Assembly: GCA_965370365.1 (NCBI GenBank)
Contig: CBDUSP010000034.1
Coordinates: forward strand, 1 to 16,099
Direction: 5' to 3'
Length of the DNA: 16,099 bases
DNA from: DAIDHZ01 sp965370365
Lineage (GTDB): Bacteria; Chlamydiota; Chlamydiia; Chlamydiales; SM23-39
Position numbers and translations under genes: made by a program. The notes under the pieces were generated by a model. It ran no database searches and was not told the DNA's origin. It saw only the letters and a program-made list of their open reading frames with translations. This document shows, in pieces, positions 6,578-13,224 of this stretch (the first letter of the stretch is position 1; every line of letters starts with the position of its first letter).

Positions 6578-6783
6578 ACAGGATCGGCTTCGCCGGCAGG
6601 ATACGCGCTTCGCGCTTGCAGGATAAGACTCGGGTGGAAACAGACTTGGAAAGCAAACATCTTGATTTAAAATTTAAAAAGAGACTCTGCTTTCTAAGCT
6701 TGTTTCTTCTCGAGTACTATCCTGCAAGCGCGAAGCGCGTATCCTGCCGGCAAAGCCGATCCTGTAGCGAAGCGGATCCTGTT
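6560..6783. repeat. 224-bp palindromic element built of CAGGAT-hairpin modules
   Basis: The 66-bp arms 6560-6625 and 6718-6783 are inverted repeats with 64/66 identity. Each arm is a chain of small hairpins, each introduced by caggat: a cgcttcgc module, then cggcttcgccgg, then cgcgcttcgcgc, with TTC loops. The 92-bp centre is itself an imperfect palindrome (6628-6655 versus 6688-6715, 22/28). The element lies 22 bp beyond the rlmD stop codon, so it probably terminates that transcript. A related element lies at 15894-16099. There is no transposase, so if mobile it is non-autonomous. Confidence 0.9.
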
Positions 6784-6805
6784 AAAATTTTCACACAGAT
6801 CTTAC

Positions 6806-8143
6806 CTAAATAAGCTCTACAACACACTCTACATGGGATGTTTGGGGGAACATGTCAAAAGGTTGGACTTGAACAGGTTTATACGTATCAAGAAGTCTCA
6901 AGTCCCTGGCTAACGTTGCAGGATCACAAGAGATATAGATGATCTTTTTTGGAGCGAGTTTTTTTACTCCCTCTAAAAAAGCAGGATCACACCCTTTTCT
7001 CGGTGGGTTTAATAGCAGCACATCAATCGATTCAAGCGTATGAATGAACGTCTCCGCAGGGGCGCAAACAAAGGAGACGTTATCGATCTTGTTACGCTTT
7101 GCATTTTTTTTCGCATCTTTGATGGCTTCAGAAACGCTTTCAACACCAATCACTTTTTTCGCTTTTTTTGCAAAAATAAGAGAGAGAGTCCCAACGCCAC
7201 AATACGCATCAAGAACGGTATCCTCTGGCTTTACATCTGCCCATTCAAGTGCTTTTAAATAGAGGTTCTCTGCCTGCAATGGGTTTACTTGGAAAAAAGA
7301 CGCTGGCGAGATGGAGAAGGTAAGACCCAAGAGCTTTTCCTGAATATACGAAGCTCCTTCCAACGTCTGGTAAGTATCTCCCAAGATCACGTTGTCTTTT
7401 TGCTTGTGAACGTTGTGAACAACGCCCTTAACCGCAGGGATGGTATCAAAAACAGCTCGGCTTAAGGTTTTAAGAGCTGTGGAGGCTCTTCTGTTTGTAA
7501 CGAAAAGAACGAGCACTTCGTTTGTGTGGATAGCGCTTTTAATAAGCACATGGCGCAGCTCACCCTTCCCTCTCTCCTGATCATAGGGCTCTAATTTAGA
7601 AGCCTTAACTAGACTCTTGAGTTCTTTGAAAACCTCTTCTCCAAGGTCGCAGTGGATGAGGCATCGATCGACCGACACAAGGTCATGAGAGTTTTTTGCA
7701 TAGAGGCCAAGAGTTGGTCCGCCAAGATCGCGTACAGGAAGCTGAATCTTATTGCGATAGCCAAATTCTAAAGGCGAGGGGACCGGATCGAGAACAATTG
7801 AAGGGTCAATTTTCCCGATTCTTTGCATCGCATCAGCAACTCTTTTCTTTTTAAACTTAAGTTGCTCAGTGTAAGAAAGATGCATAATCTGGCACCCGCC
7901 ACACTTTCCAAAGATTGGACATGGAGGTTTTACGCGATGAGGTGATGGGGTGATAACGCTTTCGAGTTTTGCAAAGGCGTGTGTTTTTTTAACGCGAAAA
8001 AGGCGTGCTTTGACGGTTTCTCCAGGAAGAGCGCCATCAACGAAAATGGTAAGACCATCGAGGCGCCCCACACCCTCTCCGCTGTGGCCAAGGCCGTCGA
8101 TTAAGAGGGTAATTTCATCATCATTTTGTAAAAGTTTTGTCAT
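6806..8143 (-). CDS. rlmD: 23S rRNA (uracil-C5) methyltransferase, RlmD/RumA family
   Basis: 445 aa. An N-terminal TRAM domain (about 8-63) is followed by a 4Fe-4S site, with Cys75, Cys81 and Cys84 in CPIFGKCGGC and the fourth ligand Cys161. The Rossmann methyltransferase domain has the SAM motif DAYCGVGTL (312-320), NPPRKG (379-384), the nucleophile Cys406 in ISCDPATLARDL, and the HVE motif near the C-terminus (Glu439). The family methylates uracil 1939 (RlmD) and/or 747 of 23S rRNA; the exact site is not decidable here. The start ATG overlaps the stop of the upstream barrel gene in TAATG, so translation is coupled. A copy of its first 12 codons lies at 8754-8792. A repeat array follows its stop. 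Confidence 0.93.
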   Translation of the reverse strand: MTKLLQNDDEITLLIDGLGHSGEGVGRLDGLTIFVDGALPGETVKARLFRVKKTHAFAKLESVITPSPHRVKPPCPIFGKCGGCQIMHLSYTEQLKFKKKRVADAMQRIGKIDPSIVLDPVPSPLEFGYRNKIQLPVRDLGGPTLGLYAKNSHDLVSVDRCLIHCDLGEEVFKELKSLVKASKLEPYDQERGKGELRHVLIKSAIHTNEVLVLFVTNRRASTALKTLSRAVFDTIPAVKGVVHNVHKQKDNVILGDTYQTLEGASYIQEKLLGLTFSISPASFFQVNPLQAENLYLKALEWADVKPEDTVLDAYCGVGTLSLIFAKKAKKVIGVESVSEAIKDAKKNAKRNKIDNVSFVCAPAETFIHTLESIDVLLLNPPRKGCDPAFLEGVKKLAPKKIIYISCDPATLARDLRLLDTYKPVQVQPFDMFPQTSHVECVVELI

Positions 8144-8703
8144 TAGAATCCATATCCAAAGCGAATCTCTGGAATAACTTCTAGACGGTGATCATCCGTA
8201 ATCCCAGTCCCAATTGCACCCACATCTGCGAAAAAGTGCTCGTGTTCAACTCCAAAACGTAGAGGGAGGATGAGTCCAGTGCCTCCAAAACTTCCTATAC
8301 ATGTGTCAACTCTAACACCTCCAATGCCTATCCCAAGGCTTGCGTAAGGTCTTGTTTTTTGAGAGTTAAAATAAAAGATAGGAGAGGCGGAAAGAGTAAA
8401 ACCATTTATGAAAAGAAAAGAGTATCCTGTTGCATCGACAGAGAGCATCCCTCTTCGGAACACAACACCCCCCCCAGGCATAATCCCTCGCATGTTATCG
8501 AGAATGAGCCCGGATGCAAATACGAACACTTGCCCGTCTTTTTTAAGTGGATTGGAGCCAGTGCTTTCAGAATTTACATTAGGATCAATATTTGTTGAGT
8601 AATTGGATAGGAGAGGGAGATTCGGGTTTTGGATGGTTTCTTCCGCAAAGACAGAACCAAAGGTAATGCACGTTAGAACCATAAAAATAAACACTTTATT
8701 CAT
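8143..8703 (-). CDS. Secreted, outer-membrane-barrel-like protein, paralogue A
   Basis: 186 aa from ATG 8701-8703, placed by GGAG five bases upstream; an in-frame GTG at 8707-8709 overlaps that ribosome site and is rejected. A signal peptide (NKVFIFMVLTCITFGSVFA) is followed by a low-complexity linker and then about 120 residues of alternating beta-strand pattern with glycine-rich turns (YASLGIGIGG, LPLRFGVEHEHFF). It ends PEIRFGYGF, with the C-terminal Phe expected of BAM-inserted barrels. Two further paralogues lie immediately upstream. Function unknown; an 8-strand barrel is inferred from length and pattern. It ends within rlmD's start codon (TAATG), making an odd pairing of an envelope protein with an rRNA methyltransferase. 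Confidence 0.85.
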   Translation of the reverse strand: MNKVFIFMVLTCITFGSVFAEETIQNPNLPLLSNYSTNIDPNVNSESTGSNPLKKDGQVFVFASGLILDNMRGIMPGGGVVFRRGMLSVDATGYSFLFINGFTLSASPIFYFNSQKTRPYASLGIGIGGVRVDTCIGSFGGTGLILPLRFGVEHEHFFADVGAIGTGITDDHRLEVIPEIRFGYGF

Positions 8704-8750
8704 TTTCACTCCAATCCAAGAAGGGAGTTTAACATGAATACGTTATTTAG
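8704..8750 (-). promoter_or_regulatory. Leader of paralogue A, shared with paralogue C
   Basis: Reading on the minus strand, this leader contains ttcatgttaaactccc, and the leader of paralogue C (about 9949-9995) contains ttcatgttagactcct. Both then lead to ggagt just before the ATG. The similarity covers most of about 45 bp, so the leader was duplicated with the gene. TAAACT/TAGACT could be a -10 box, but no good -35 box is apparent. Confidence 0.5.
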
Positions 8751-8753
8751 TCT

Positions 8754-8795
8754 TCAGTTTATTTCATCGTCATTTTGTAGAGGTTGTGTCATCAT
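8754..8795 (-). pseudogene. Vestigial 5' end of rlmD between barrel genes
   Basis: Read on the minus strand from ATG 8790-8792, it encodes MTQPLQNDDEIN and then TGA (8754-8756). The functional rlmD starts MTKLLQNDDEIT. The copy also follows a barrel-gene stop codon, as the real rlmD does. It is therefore a remnant of a tandem duplication whose unit was barrel gene plus the first ~36 bp of rlmD. Directly after it begins the leader of paralogue A, which marks the duplication junction at about 8751-8754. Confidence 0.85.
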
Positions 8796-8797
8796 GA

Positions 8798-9316
8798 TTA
8801 GAACACGATACCAAAACGGATATCAGGAAGGCTAATCTTTGTTTCTGAATGAAAACCCTCGCTTCTAAAGTCATGGCTCCTGACATACGCGCCTCCAATG
8901 TCTACGAAAACTCGCTCTCCCTCAACGCCTACGCGCAAAGGGAAGATTCCTCCAATTTTATTGCTAGTTTGGGAGATTATGCCTATAACACCTAGTCCAG
9001 CGCTTATGTAAGGCCTTATTTTTTTATCAGAAAAATAAATGACGGGAGAGGCTGTAAAAGAAAGGGAATTATACCAAAGGAGAGATCGTGCCGTAGCATC
9101 CAAAGAGAAAGATTTTGTGCGCATAGAAAGTCCAATGCCTGGTATTGGGAAAGAGAAAAAAGCGATTACTTTTAAATTTTTTTTAGTTGAAAGAGACTGT
9201 TGAGTTACTGGCATAGAGGCTGGAGACGGTGTGATCTGGCATAAGTCTTGTGTGGTTTCCTTTGCAAATGCAGAGAAAAAAGTTATACACATTAGAAGAA
9301 GAAATGATTTTTTCAT
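8798..9316 (-). CDS. Secreted, outer-membrane-barrel-like protein, paralogue B
   Basis: 172 aa with signal peptide KKSFLLLMCITFFSAFA, a short Ser/Thr/Pro linker, and a beta-patterned region that aligns with its neighbours (SFTASPVIYFSDKKIRPYIS; FPLRVGVEGERVFVDIGG), ending PDIRFGIVF. It starts 11 bp after paralogue C with only a weak AAAG-type ribosome site, so it probably depends on coupling. It is the shortest of the three, with a reduced linker. Its stop codon is followed by the rlmD scrap rather than by the real rlmD. Function unknown; possible roles as surface antigen or adhesin are guesses. Confidence 0.83.
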   Translation of the reverse strand: MKKSFLLLMCITFFSAFAKETTQDLCQITPSPASMPVTQQSLSTKKNLKVIAFFSFPIPGIGLSMRTKSFSLDATARSLLWYNSLSFTASPVIYFSDKKIRPYISAGLGVIGIISQTSNKIGGIFPLRVGVEGERVFVDIGGAYVRSHDFRSEGFHSETKISLPDIRFGIVF

Positions 9317-9327
9317 GATCTTTATCT

Positions 9328-9948
9328 TTAGAATTTAAGCCCAAAACGAATTTCTGGGATGACTGGGGGAATAAAATATGGCTCATGCGGGGTTATCCCG
9401 CCGATCACACCGATATCACCGAAAAAGTTTGTTGCCTCAAGACCTGCGCGCAAGGGGAAGATCAATCCACCAAAAAAATCGCTCCTCCCGGAGCCAAAGT
9501 TAGCGCCAACAACTCCAATAAAGCCTCCTCCAAAGCTTACGTAGAAGTTTGTCTTTTCATCAGATTCGAGATGAACAATCTTGGAGAGTGTTAGAGAAAG
9601 AGAGTGTAAGAGAAGCAAAGAATGGAACGAGGTATCTATGGAAACATTATTTTTGCGCGAAGAAAAACCCACTCCCGGCAAGATGCCTAGAACGGATCCG
9701 TACATAAATAGAGACGAAGATTTCTCTCTGTTCGGGAGCGGTGCACTTGGTTTTTGGAAAGGTGGGCTAATTTTTTTGGGCAAGGTTACTTCTGCAAAGT
9801 CCTCGTTTTTAACAATATTTTGCTGTGGTTCCTGAGGTGTCCCATAAGAGGGGGACTCTGTTTCAGAAAGGCTTTGCGGGCACTCTTCTGCAAAAATGGA
9901 GTCAAAGGTAATACACGTTAGAATTAGAAAAATAAATACTTTACTCAT
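9328..9948 (-). CDS. Secreted, outer-membrane-barrel-like protein, paralogue C
   Basis: 206 aa, with signal peptide SKVFIFLILTCITFDSIFA nearly the same as that of paralogue A. The linker is longest here (about residues 22-75, Pro/Glu/Lys-rich), then comes the beta region (HLESDEKTNFYVSFGGGFIG; FPLRAGLEATNFFGDIG), ending PEIRFGLKF. The start ATG (9946-9948) has GGAG six bases upstream. It is the first of the barrel trio and lies 51 bp downstream of the DUF2147 gene. Signal peptide and C-terminus are conserved among paralogues while the linker and loop regions differ, as expected for envelope proteins diversifying their exposed parts. Confidence 0.84.
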   Translation of the reverse strand: MSKVFIFLILTCITFDSIFAEECPQSLSETESPSYGTPQEPQQNIVKNEDFAEVTLPKKISPPFQKPSAPLPNREKSSSLFMYGSVLGILPGVGFSSRKNNVSIDTSFHSLLLLHSLSLTLSKIVHLESDEKTNFYVSFGGGFIGVVGANFGSGRSDFFGGLIFPLRAGLEATNFFGDIGVIGGITPHEPYFIPPVIPEIRFGLKF

Positions 9949-9999
9949 GTTTTACTCCAAATTAAGAGAGGAGTCTAACATGAACGAGATATTTATTCC

Positions 10000-10500
10000 T
10001 TAGTTAACTTGGGGAATGGACGGGACAAGGCTTTTTAGATCGGGAAGCTTGAATCCTTCGGGAAGATCTTCTTTTGTAACGGCGTACCATCTTTGGTTTC
10101 TACCAAACATGAGGAGCTTTCCGCGGACAATCAGATCGGGACCATCTGTCCAGAGTTCAGCTCTGTAGACTTTTCCTCGCTGGGGATCCATGATCTGTCC
10201 TTTGTGGACCCACTTGGCGTTTTCTAGATTCCAAATGATATCAAGTCCACTATAATGCGGCTGCCCGACAACACCGGGAGCACGTTTAACGGGATTGTAG
10301 ATGCTATCATCGATTTTCCCCGGCTCTGTTTCGCTAAAGGTCGCAATGATTCTCCCATAGCAAAGCCCGTTGTGTTCATAGACAGCGATGATGCTCTGGG
10401 CAACGCCTTCTTCATTCACTGTTTTCCAAAACCCTTGCACACTGCTTGCGGCAATAAGAGTTTTTGCAAGAAGAAGGAAGGCAAATAAAATATTTTTCAT
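10000..10500 (-). CDS. DUF2147-family secreted protein
   Basis: 166 aa from the ATG at 10498-10500. After a signal peptide (KNILFAFLLLAKTLIAASS) it reads VQGFWKTVNEEGVAQSIIAVYEHNG then LCYGRI, and later WNLENAKWVHKGQIMDPQRG then KVYRAEL, the pattern of DUF2147: a small beta-barrel domain found in secreted bacterial proteins of unknown function. An ATG four codons earlier (10510-10512) lies inside the -10 box, so the shorter form is preferred. AAGGG just before the second ATG could be a ribosome site only if transcription starts further upstream. It probably leads the operon with the three barrel genes and rlmD. Confidence 0.85.
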   Translation of the reverse strand: MKNILFAFLLLAKTLIAASSVQGFWKTVNEEGVAQSIIAVYEHNGLCYGRIIATFSETEPGKIDDSIYNPVKRAPGVVGQPHYSGLDIIWNLENAKWVHKGQIMDPQRGKVYRAELWTDGPDLIVRGKLLMFGRNQRWYAVTKEDLPEGFKLPDLKSLVPSIPQVN

Positions 10501-10507
10501 ATCCCTT

Positions 10508-10537
10508 TTCATACCGGAAAATGGATATATTTGACAA
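10508..10537 (-). promoter_or_regulatory. Predicted promoter of the DUF2147-barrel-rlmD operon
   Basis: On the minus strand TTGTCA (10532-10537), 18 bp and TATGAA (10508-10513) lie 7 nt before the ATG at 10500. This again predicts a leaderless message for the first gene. Confidence 0.5.
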
Positions 10538-10566
10538 GCGACAAAAAGTTAGGTATGAACAGATTT

Positions 10567-10728
10567 ATACCAGTTATAAGAAATCACTTCATATTTGAGC
10601 TGCGTGAAAGTTGCCAAATTTCAAAGATTGCAAAGTGGCTTGTATTGATTAATACTAGCCACTTTGCGATCTTTAAAATTTGTCGCTTTGACGCGCTCAA
10701 ATATGAAGTGATTTCTTATAACTGGTAT
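10567..10728. repeat. 162-bp palindromic element, copy 1
   Basis: The outer arms 10567-10600 and 10695-10728 are a perfect 34-bp inverted repeat. The inner 38-39 bp also pair with few mismatches and one indel, and the centre is gtattgattaatac (10642-10655). It fills the space between two divergent genes and ends just before the ribosome site of the 267-aa gene. Its inner part resembles the element at 11543-11706, for example gctttgacgcgctc (10685-10698). No coding sequence lies inside; the reading frames across it are by-products of the palindrome. Confidence 0.92.
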
Positions 10729-10744
10729 TACACTGGAGTTGTCT

Positions 10745-11548
10745 ATGATCGCTGTTTTTCTTGCAAGTGTTTTGGCTATGGGAAAGCCTGTCGAGAGTAA
10801 GCCTTCAGAGCAGTATCAAATTCTTCCCGTTTCGAGGTCGGGAGAATCGACTACGGCTACCTTGACTGTCGCAGAGCCGAAAGAAGGCCAAACGGGGATG
10901 CAAAATCCTGTTGTCGTTCAGTTTCGTGTCGATGGATATCCCTTAGGCACAGGTTCTCCAGGGCCTAGAGCTAACGAGATTGCTGCGTCTCCAAAAGGGC
11001 AGACAGTCCATATTATTGTGGATAACCATCCCTACTTTGCTGTGAACAAGTCTTCAGTTGATCCCTTTAACGAAGGAGGGAATTTTTATGACTCAAGCTC
11101 CCAGTTTAAAATTCCGTATCATCTGAAAAATGGGGCGCATGTGGTTCGTATGTTCCTTGCGCGCTCTTATGGAGAGGGATTGAAAGGAAGCAACACCTTC
11201 AAAGTCCTCACCTTCTCTGTTGGAGATAAAAAAGGAACGATAAATCAAGACCTTGATGGTCCTTATTTGACCTACAATGAACCAAGCGATCACCTCCCCT
11301 TAAAAGAGGGAAAGCCCATTCTCCTCGATTTTTATGTGGCAAATTGCGAACTGACTCCCAAGAGCTATAACGTTTTGCTCACAATTGATGGAAAGTTCAA
11401 GAGAAAACTCAGCTCGTGGCAACCCTACTACATTTATGGAATGAAAGAAGGAAAGCACACAGTCGCTCTAGAGCTGTTGGGTCCAAATGGCAAGAGAGTA
11501 AAAGGGCCTTTTAATAAAGTTGAGAGAACTATCGAAGTTCAATATTAA
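10745..11548 (+). CDS. 267-aa exported protein with two beta-sandwich-like repeats
   Basis: Starts at ATG 10745, with ctggag about 7 nt upstream; a TTG two codons earlier is not needed. Residues 1-12 (MIAVFLASVLAM) form a short hydrophobic start without the usual basic residues, so export is plausible but the signal is atypical. Two similar domains follow: one ends YHLKNGAHVVRMFLARSYGE then GLKGSNTFKVLTFSV, the other ends YYIYGMKEGKHTVALELLGP then NGKRVKGPFNKVERTIEV. Both are beta-rich with GxHxV turns, suggesting Ig-like or carbohydrate-binding folds. No catalytic motif or family is recognised. The gene is bracketed by two related palindromic elements, and its stop codon lies inside the second. 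It may be an insertion-edited version of a longer protein. Confidence 0.82.
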   Translation: MIAVFLASVLAMGKPVESKPSEQYQILPVSRSGESTTATLTVAEPKEGQTGMQNPVVVQFRVDGYPLGTGSPGPRANEIAASPKGQTVHIIVDNHPYFAVNKSSVDPFNEGGNFYDSSSQFKIPYHLKNGAHVVRMFLARSYGEGLKGSNTFKVLTFSVGDKKGTINQDLDGPYLTYNEPSDHLPLKEGKPILLDFYVANCELTPKSYNVLLTIDGKFKRKLSSWQPYYIYGMKEGKHTVALELLGPNGKRVKGPFNKVERTIEVQY

Positions 11549-11706
11549 CCCGAGCTATAAATAGATGGCAAAGAGCGCGAGCGAGGCAAAGCAAAATCAG
11601 TTTTCAGATTGCAGGACAGTATTTTCAATACGGCCTGCAATTTGAAAATCGGATTTTGCAAAGCCGTAGCAAGCTCCTTGCCACCTATTTATAGCTCGGG
11701 TTAATA
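11543..11706. repeat. 164-bp palindromic element, copy 2, shared terminator of convergent genes
   Basis: The arms 11543-11564 and 11685-11706 are a perfect 22-bp inverted repeat. The inner region pairs imperfectly down to gtattttcaatac (11619-11631). It contains the TAA of the upstream plus-strand gene and the last codons and TAG of the minus-strand oppA-like gene. The inner motif gagcgaggcaaagc (11579-11592) matches copy 1 in reverse complement (12/14), but the outer arms are unrelated to those of copy 1. Confidence 0.92.
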
Positions 11707-13187
11707 GATGCTTTTTCAAATAAAATTCCCCCGGAGTCTGTTATCGGAGGGGAGTTTATTCGAGGATTAACAAGTAGCGGAAAGTTCCAGTGATAGAGGG
11801 GAATGATCGGCATGGTTTCTTCAAGAACGGCTTGCGCTTTTTCTAAGTAGAAAGTTCTTTGCTCTATTGAAGAGGTCGCTTTTTCAAGCAACGCTCTATA
11901 GTTATCATCGCTCCAGCTGGAATAGTTTTTCGGGTTTTCTTCTTTGAATCTTTCTAACAGATTGATCGGGTCATGGACTTGAGCAATCCAAGAAGTGATT
12001 GATAAATCATAGTTTTTTGCATAAAGTTTTTGAATTAAAGAGGTTGCGTCTAGCTGCTCAAGGTGTACACGGATGCCAAGCTCATCTTCCCAGATCTTTT
12101 GAAGGGTTTGCGCAATTTTTTTTTCTATGGGGCTTGGTTTGTAATTGAGTACAAGCCCTTTGAGAGAATCTTTTCCAATCTCTTTAAGTCCTTGGGCAAG
12201 AAGTTCCTGTGCGTTTCCTTCATAAGGAAGAGAATCTCTCAAGGATAGGGAAGGCGGAAGCATGCTCTTAGCTGGGATTTGTCCCATCTCCTTGATTTCT
12301 TGGGTAAGAACTGGACTGTTTTGAATCGATAGGGTAAAGGCTTTTCGAATGGAAGCATTTGAAAAGGGAAGTGTTTTTGTGTTCATCACACAAAAAGTAG
12401 AGGCTTCCATGGGCATATTTTGGGCGCCTTTCAGCCCGGCCATCGACTCGATGGGGATTGGAGTGAGGGGACCCCCGATAATATCTATCTCACCTTTTTC
12501 AAACAGATTGAGCGCTGTTGTTTCCTCGGGAATAATGCTAATGTGGATTTCACTCAAGGATACCTTTTGGGGATCCCAAAACCCTTTGTTTTTCGCTAAA
12601 AGGATTTCAGAACCTACTTTCATCTTCTCAATGAGAAAGGGGCCGTTGCAAAGAGAGTTTTTGCTTGGTAGAAGAAGGGGAAACGCAGTCAGGCTAAGGA
12701 AATGCGGGGTCGGAGATTCAAGCTCAACCTTCAAAGTAGAATCATCGAGGGAAGTGATTCCGACATCATCCTTAGCACAAAGCCCTTTGGCATAGTTTTC
12801 TGCATTTTTAATTGGATATAGAAGATACGCACAAGGCGCTGGAAATCCGGGAGTTAAAATTTCCTTCCAGGAGGCTTCAAAATCGTTTGCAGTGACAGGA
12901 GATCCATCTGACCAGTTTGTTTTTCGTAAATGAAAGAGATAGGTCTTTCCATCATTGGAAATCTCTACTCTTTGAGCGATGCCAGGCTCTATCTCGGATC
13001 CCGACTTACACCGAGTCAGCCCTTCAAAGAGAAGACAGATCAGGGTAGAGGAGGCGTAATCAGAGCTTTTTCGAGGATCGAGTGTGGAGGGATCGCGCGA
13101 AAAGCAGATTTTGAGCGTATTTTTCGACTCTTTAAGAGGAGATTGACAGCCCGCGATTAAAAGAAGAATCCAAAGAAGACCTTTCAT
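11685..13187 (-). CDS. OppA-like peptide-binding lipoprotein (ABC transporter solute-binding protein, family 5)
   Basis: 500 aa. The lipobox LIAGC puts the lipidated cysteine at residue 14, so the mature protein is anchored in a membrane facing the periplasm. The body follows SBP family 5: ICFSRDPSTLDPRKSSDYAS near the start, GIAQRVEISNDGKTYLFHLR, then NWSDGSPVTANDF around residue 93, and a C-terminal lobe with LSITSWIAQVHDPINLLERF. Such proteins bind oligopeptides and deliver them to Opp permeases; chlamydiae often carry several orphan OppA copies. No permease or ATPase genes are beside it. The last codons (NPSYK and stop) come from the palindromic element at 11543-11706, so the native C-terminus may have been replaced. 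The start has no ribosome site but a promoter 8 nt upstream. Confidence 0.92.
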   Translation of the reverse strand: MKGLLWILLLIAGCQSPLKESKNTLKICFSRDPSTLDPRKSSDYASSTLICLLFEGLTRCKSGSEIEPGIAQRVEISNDGKTYLFHLRKTNWSDGSPVTANDFEASWKEILTPGFPAPCAYLLYPIKNAENYAKGLCAKDDVGITSLDDSTLKVELESPTPHFLSLTAFPLLLPSKNSLCNGPFLIEKMKVGSEILLAKNKGFWDPQKVSLSEIHISIIPEETTALNLFEKGEIDIIGGPLTPIPIESMAGLKGAQNMPMEASTFCVMNTKTLPFSNASIRKAFTLSIQNSPVLTQEIKEMGQIPAKSMLPPSLSLRDSLPYEGNAQELLAQGLKEIGKDSLKGLVLNYKPSPIEKKIAQTLQKIWEDELGIRVHLEQLDATSLIQKLYAKNYDLSITSWIAQVHDPINLLERFKEENPKNYSSWSDDNYRALLEKATSSIEQRTFYLEKAQAVLEETMPIIPLYHWNFPLLVNPRINSPPITDSGGILFEKASINPSYK

Positions 13188-13195
13188 AGAGAGAA

Positions 13196-13224
13196 ATAAT
13201 TACATGATCTTCTTCACTTGTCAA
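13196..13224 (-). promoter_or_regulatory. Predicted promoter of the oppA-like gene, leaderless
   Basis: A consensus TTGACA (13219-13224), 17 bp, and AATTAT (13196-13201) end 8 nt before the ATG at 13187. The -35 box overlaps that of the divergent gene because TTGTCAA read backwards is TTGACAA. Confidence 0.55.

Noticed and set aside
6476..6783. CRISPR array
   Set aside because: Repeat units are palindromic modules 17-23 bp apart with no unique spacers of constant length, and no cas genes are nearby.
6616..6813. 65-codon open frame across the repeat array
   Set aside because: The frame is a by-product of the palindromic hairpin modules; no start context and no conserved-looking sequence.
10531..10800. 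89-codon open frame spanning palindrome copy 1
   Set aside because: Translation of both arms of an inverted repeat; it has no ribosome site and overlaps the start of the real gene at 10745.
10567..11706. Composite transposon made of two palindromes carrying a gene
   Set aside because: No transposase and no target duplication are visible, and the outer ends of the two palindromes differ, so they cannot serve as matched transposon ends on present evidence.
12349..12795. 148-codon plus-strand open frame
   Set aside because: It lies fully antisense to the oppA-like gene, whose family match is clear; no ribosome site and no recognisable protein pattern.
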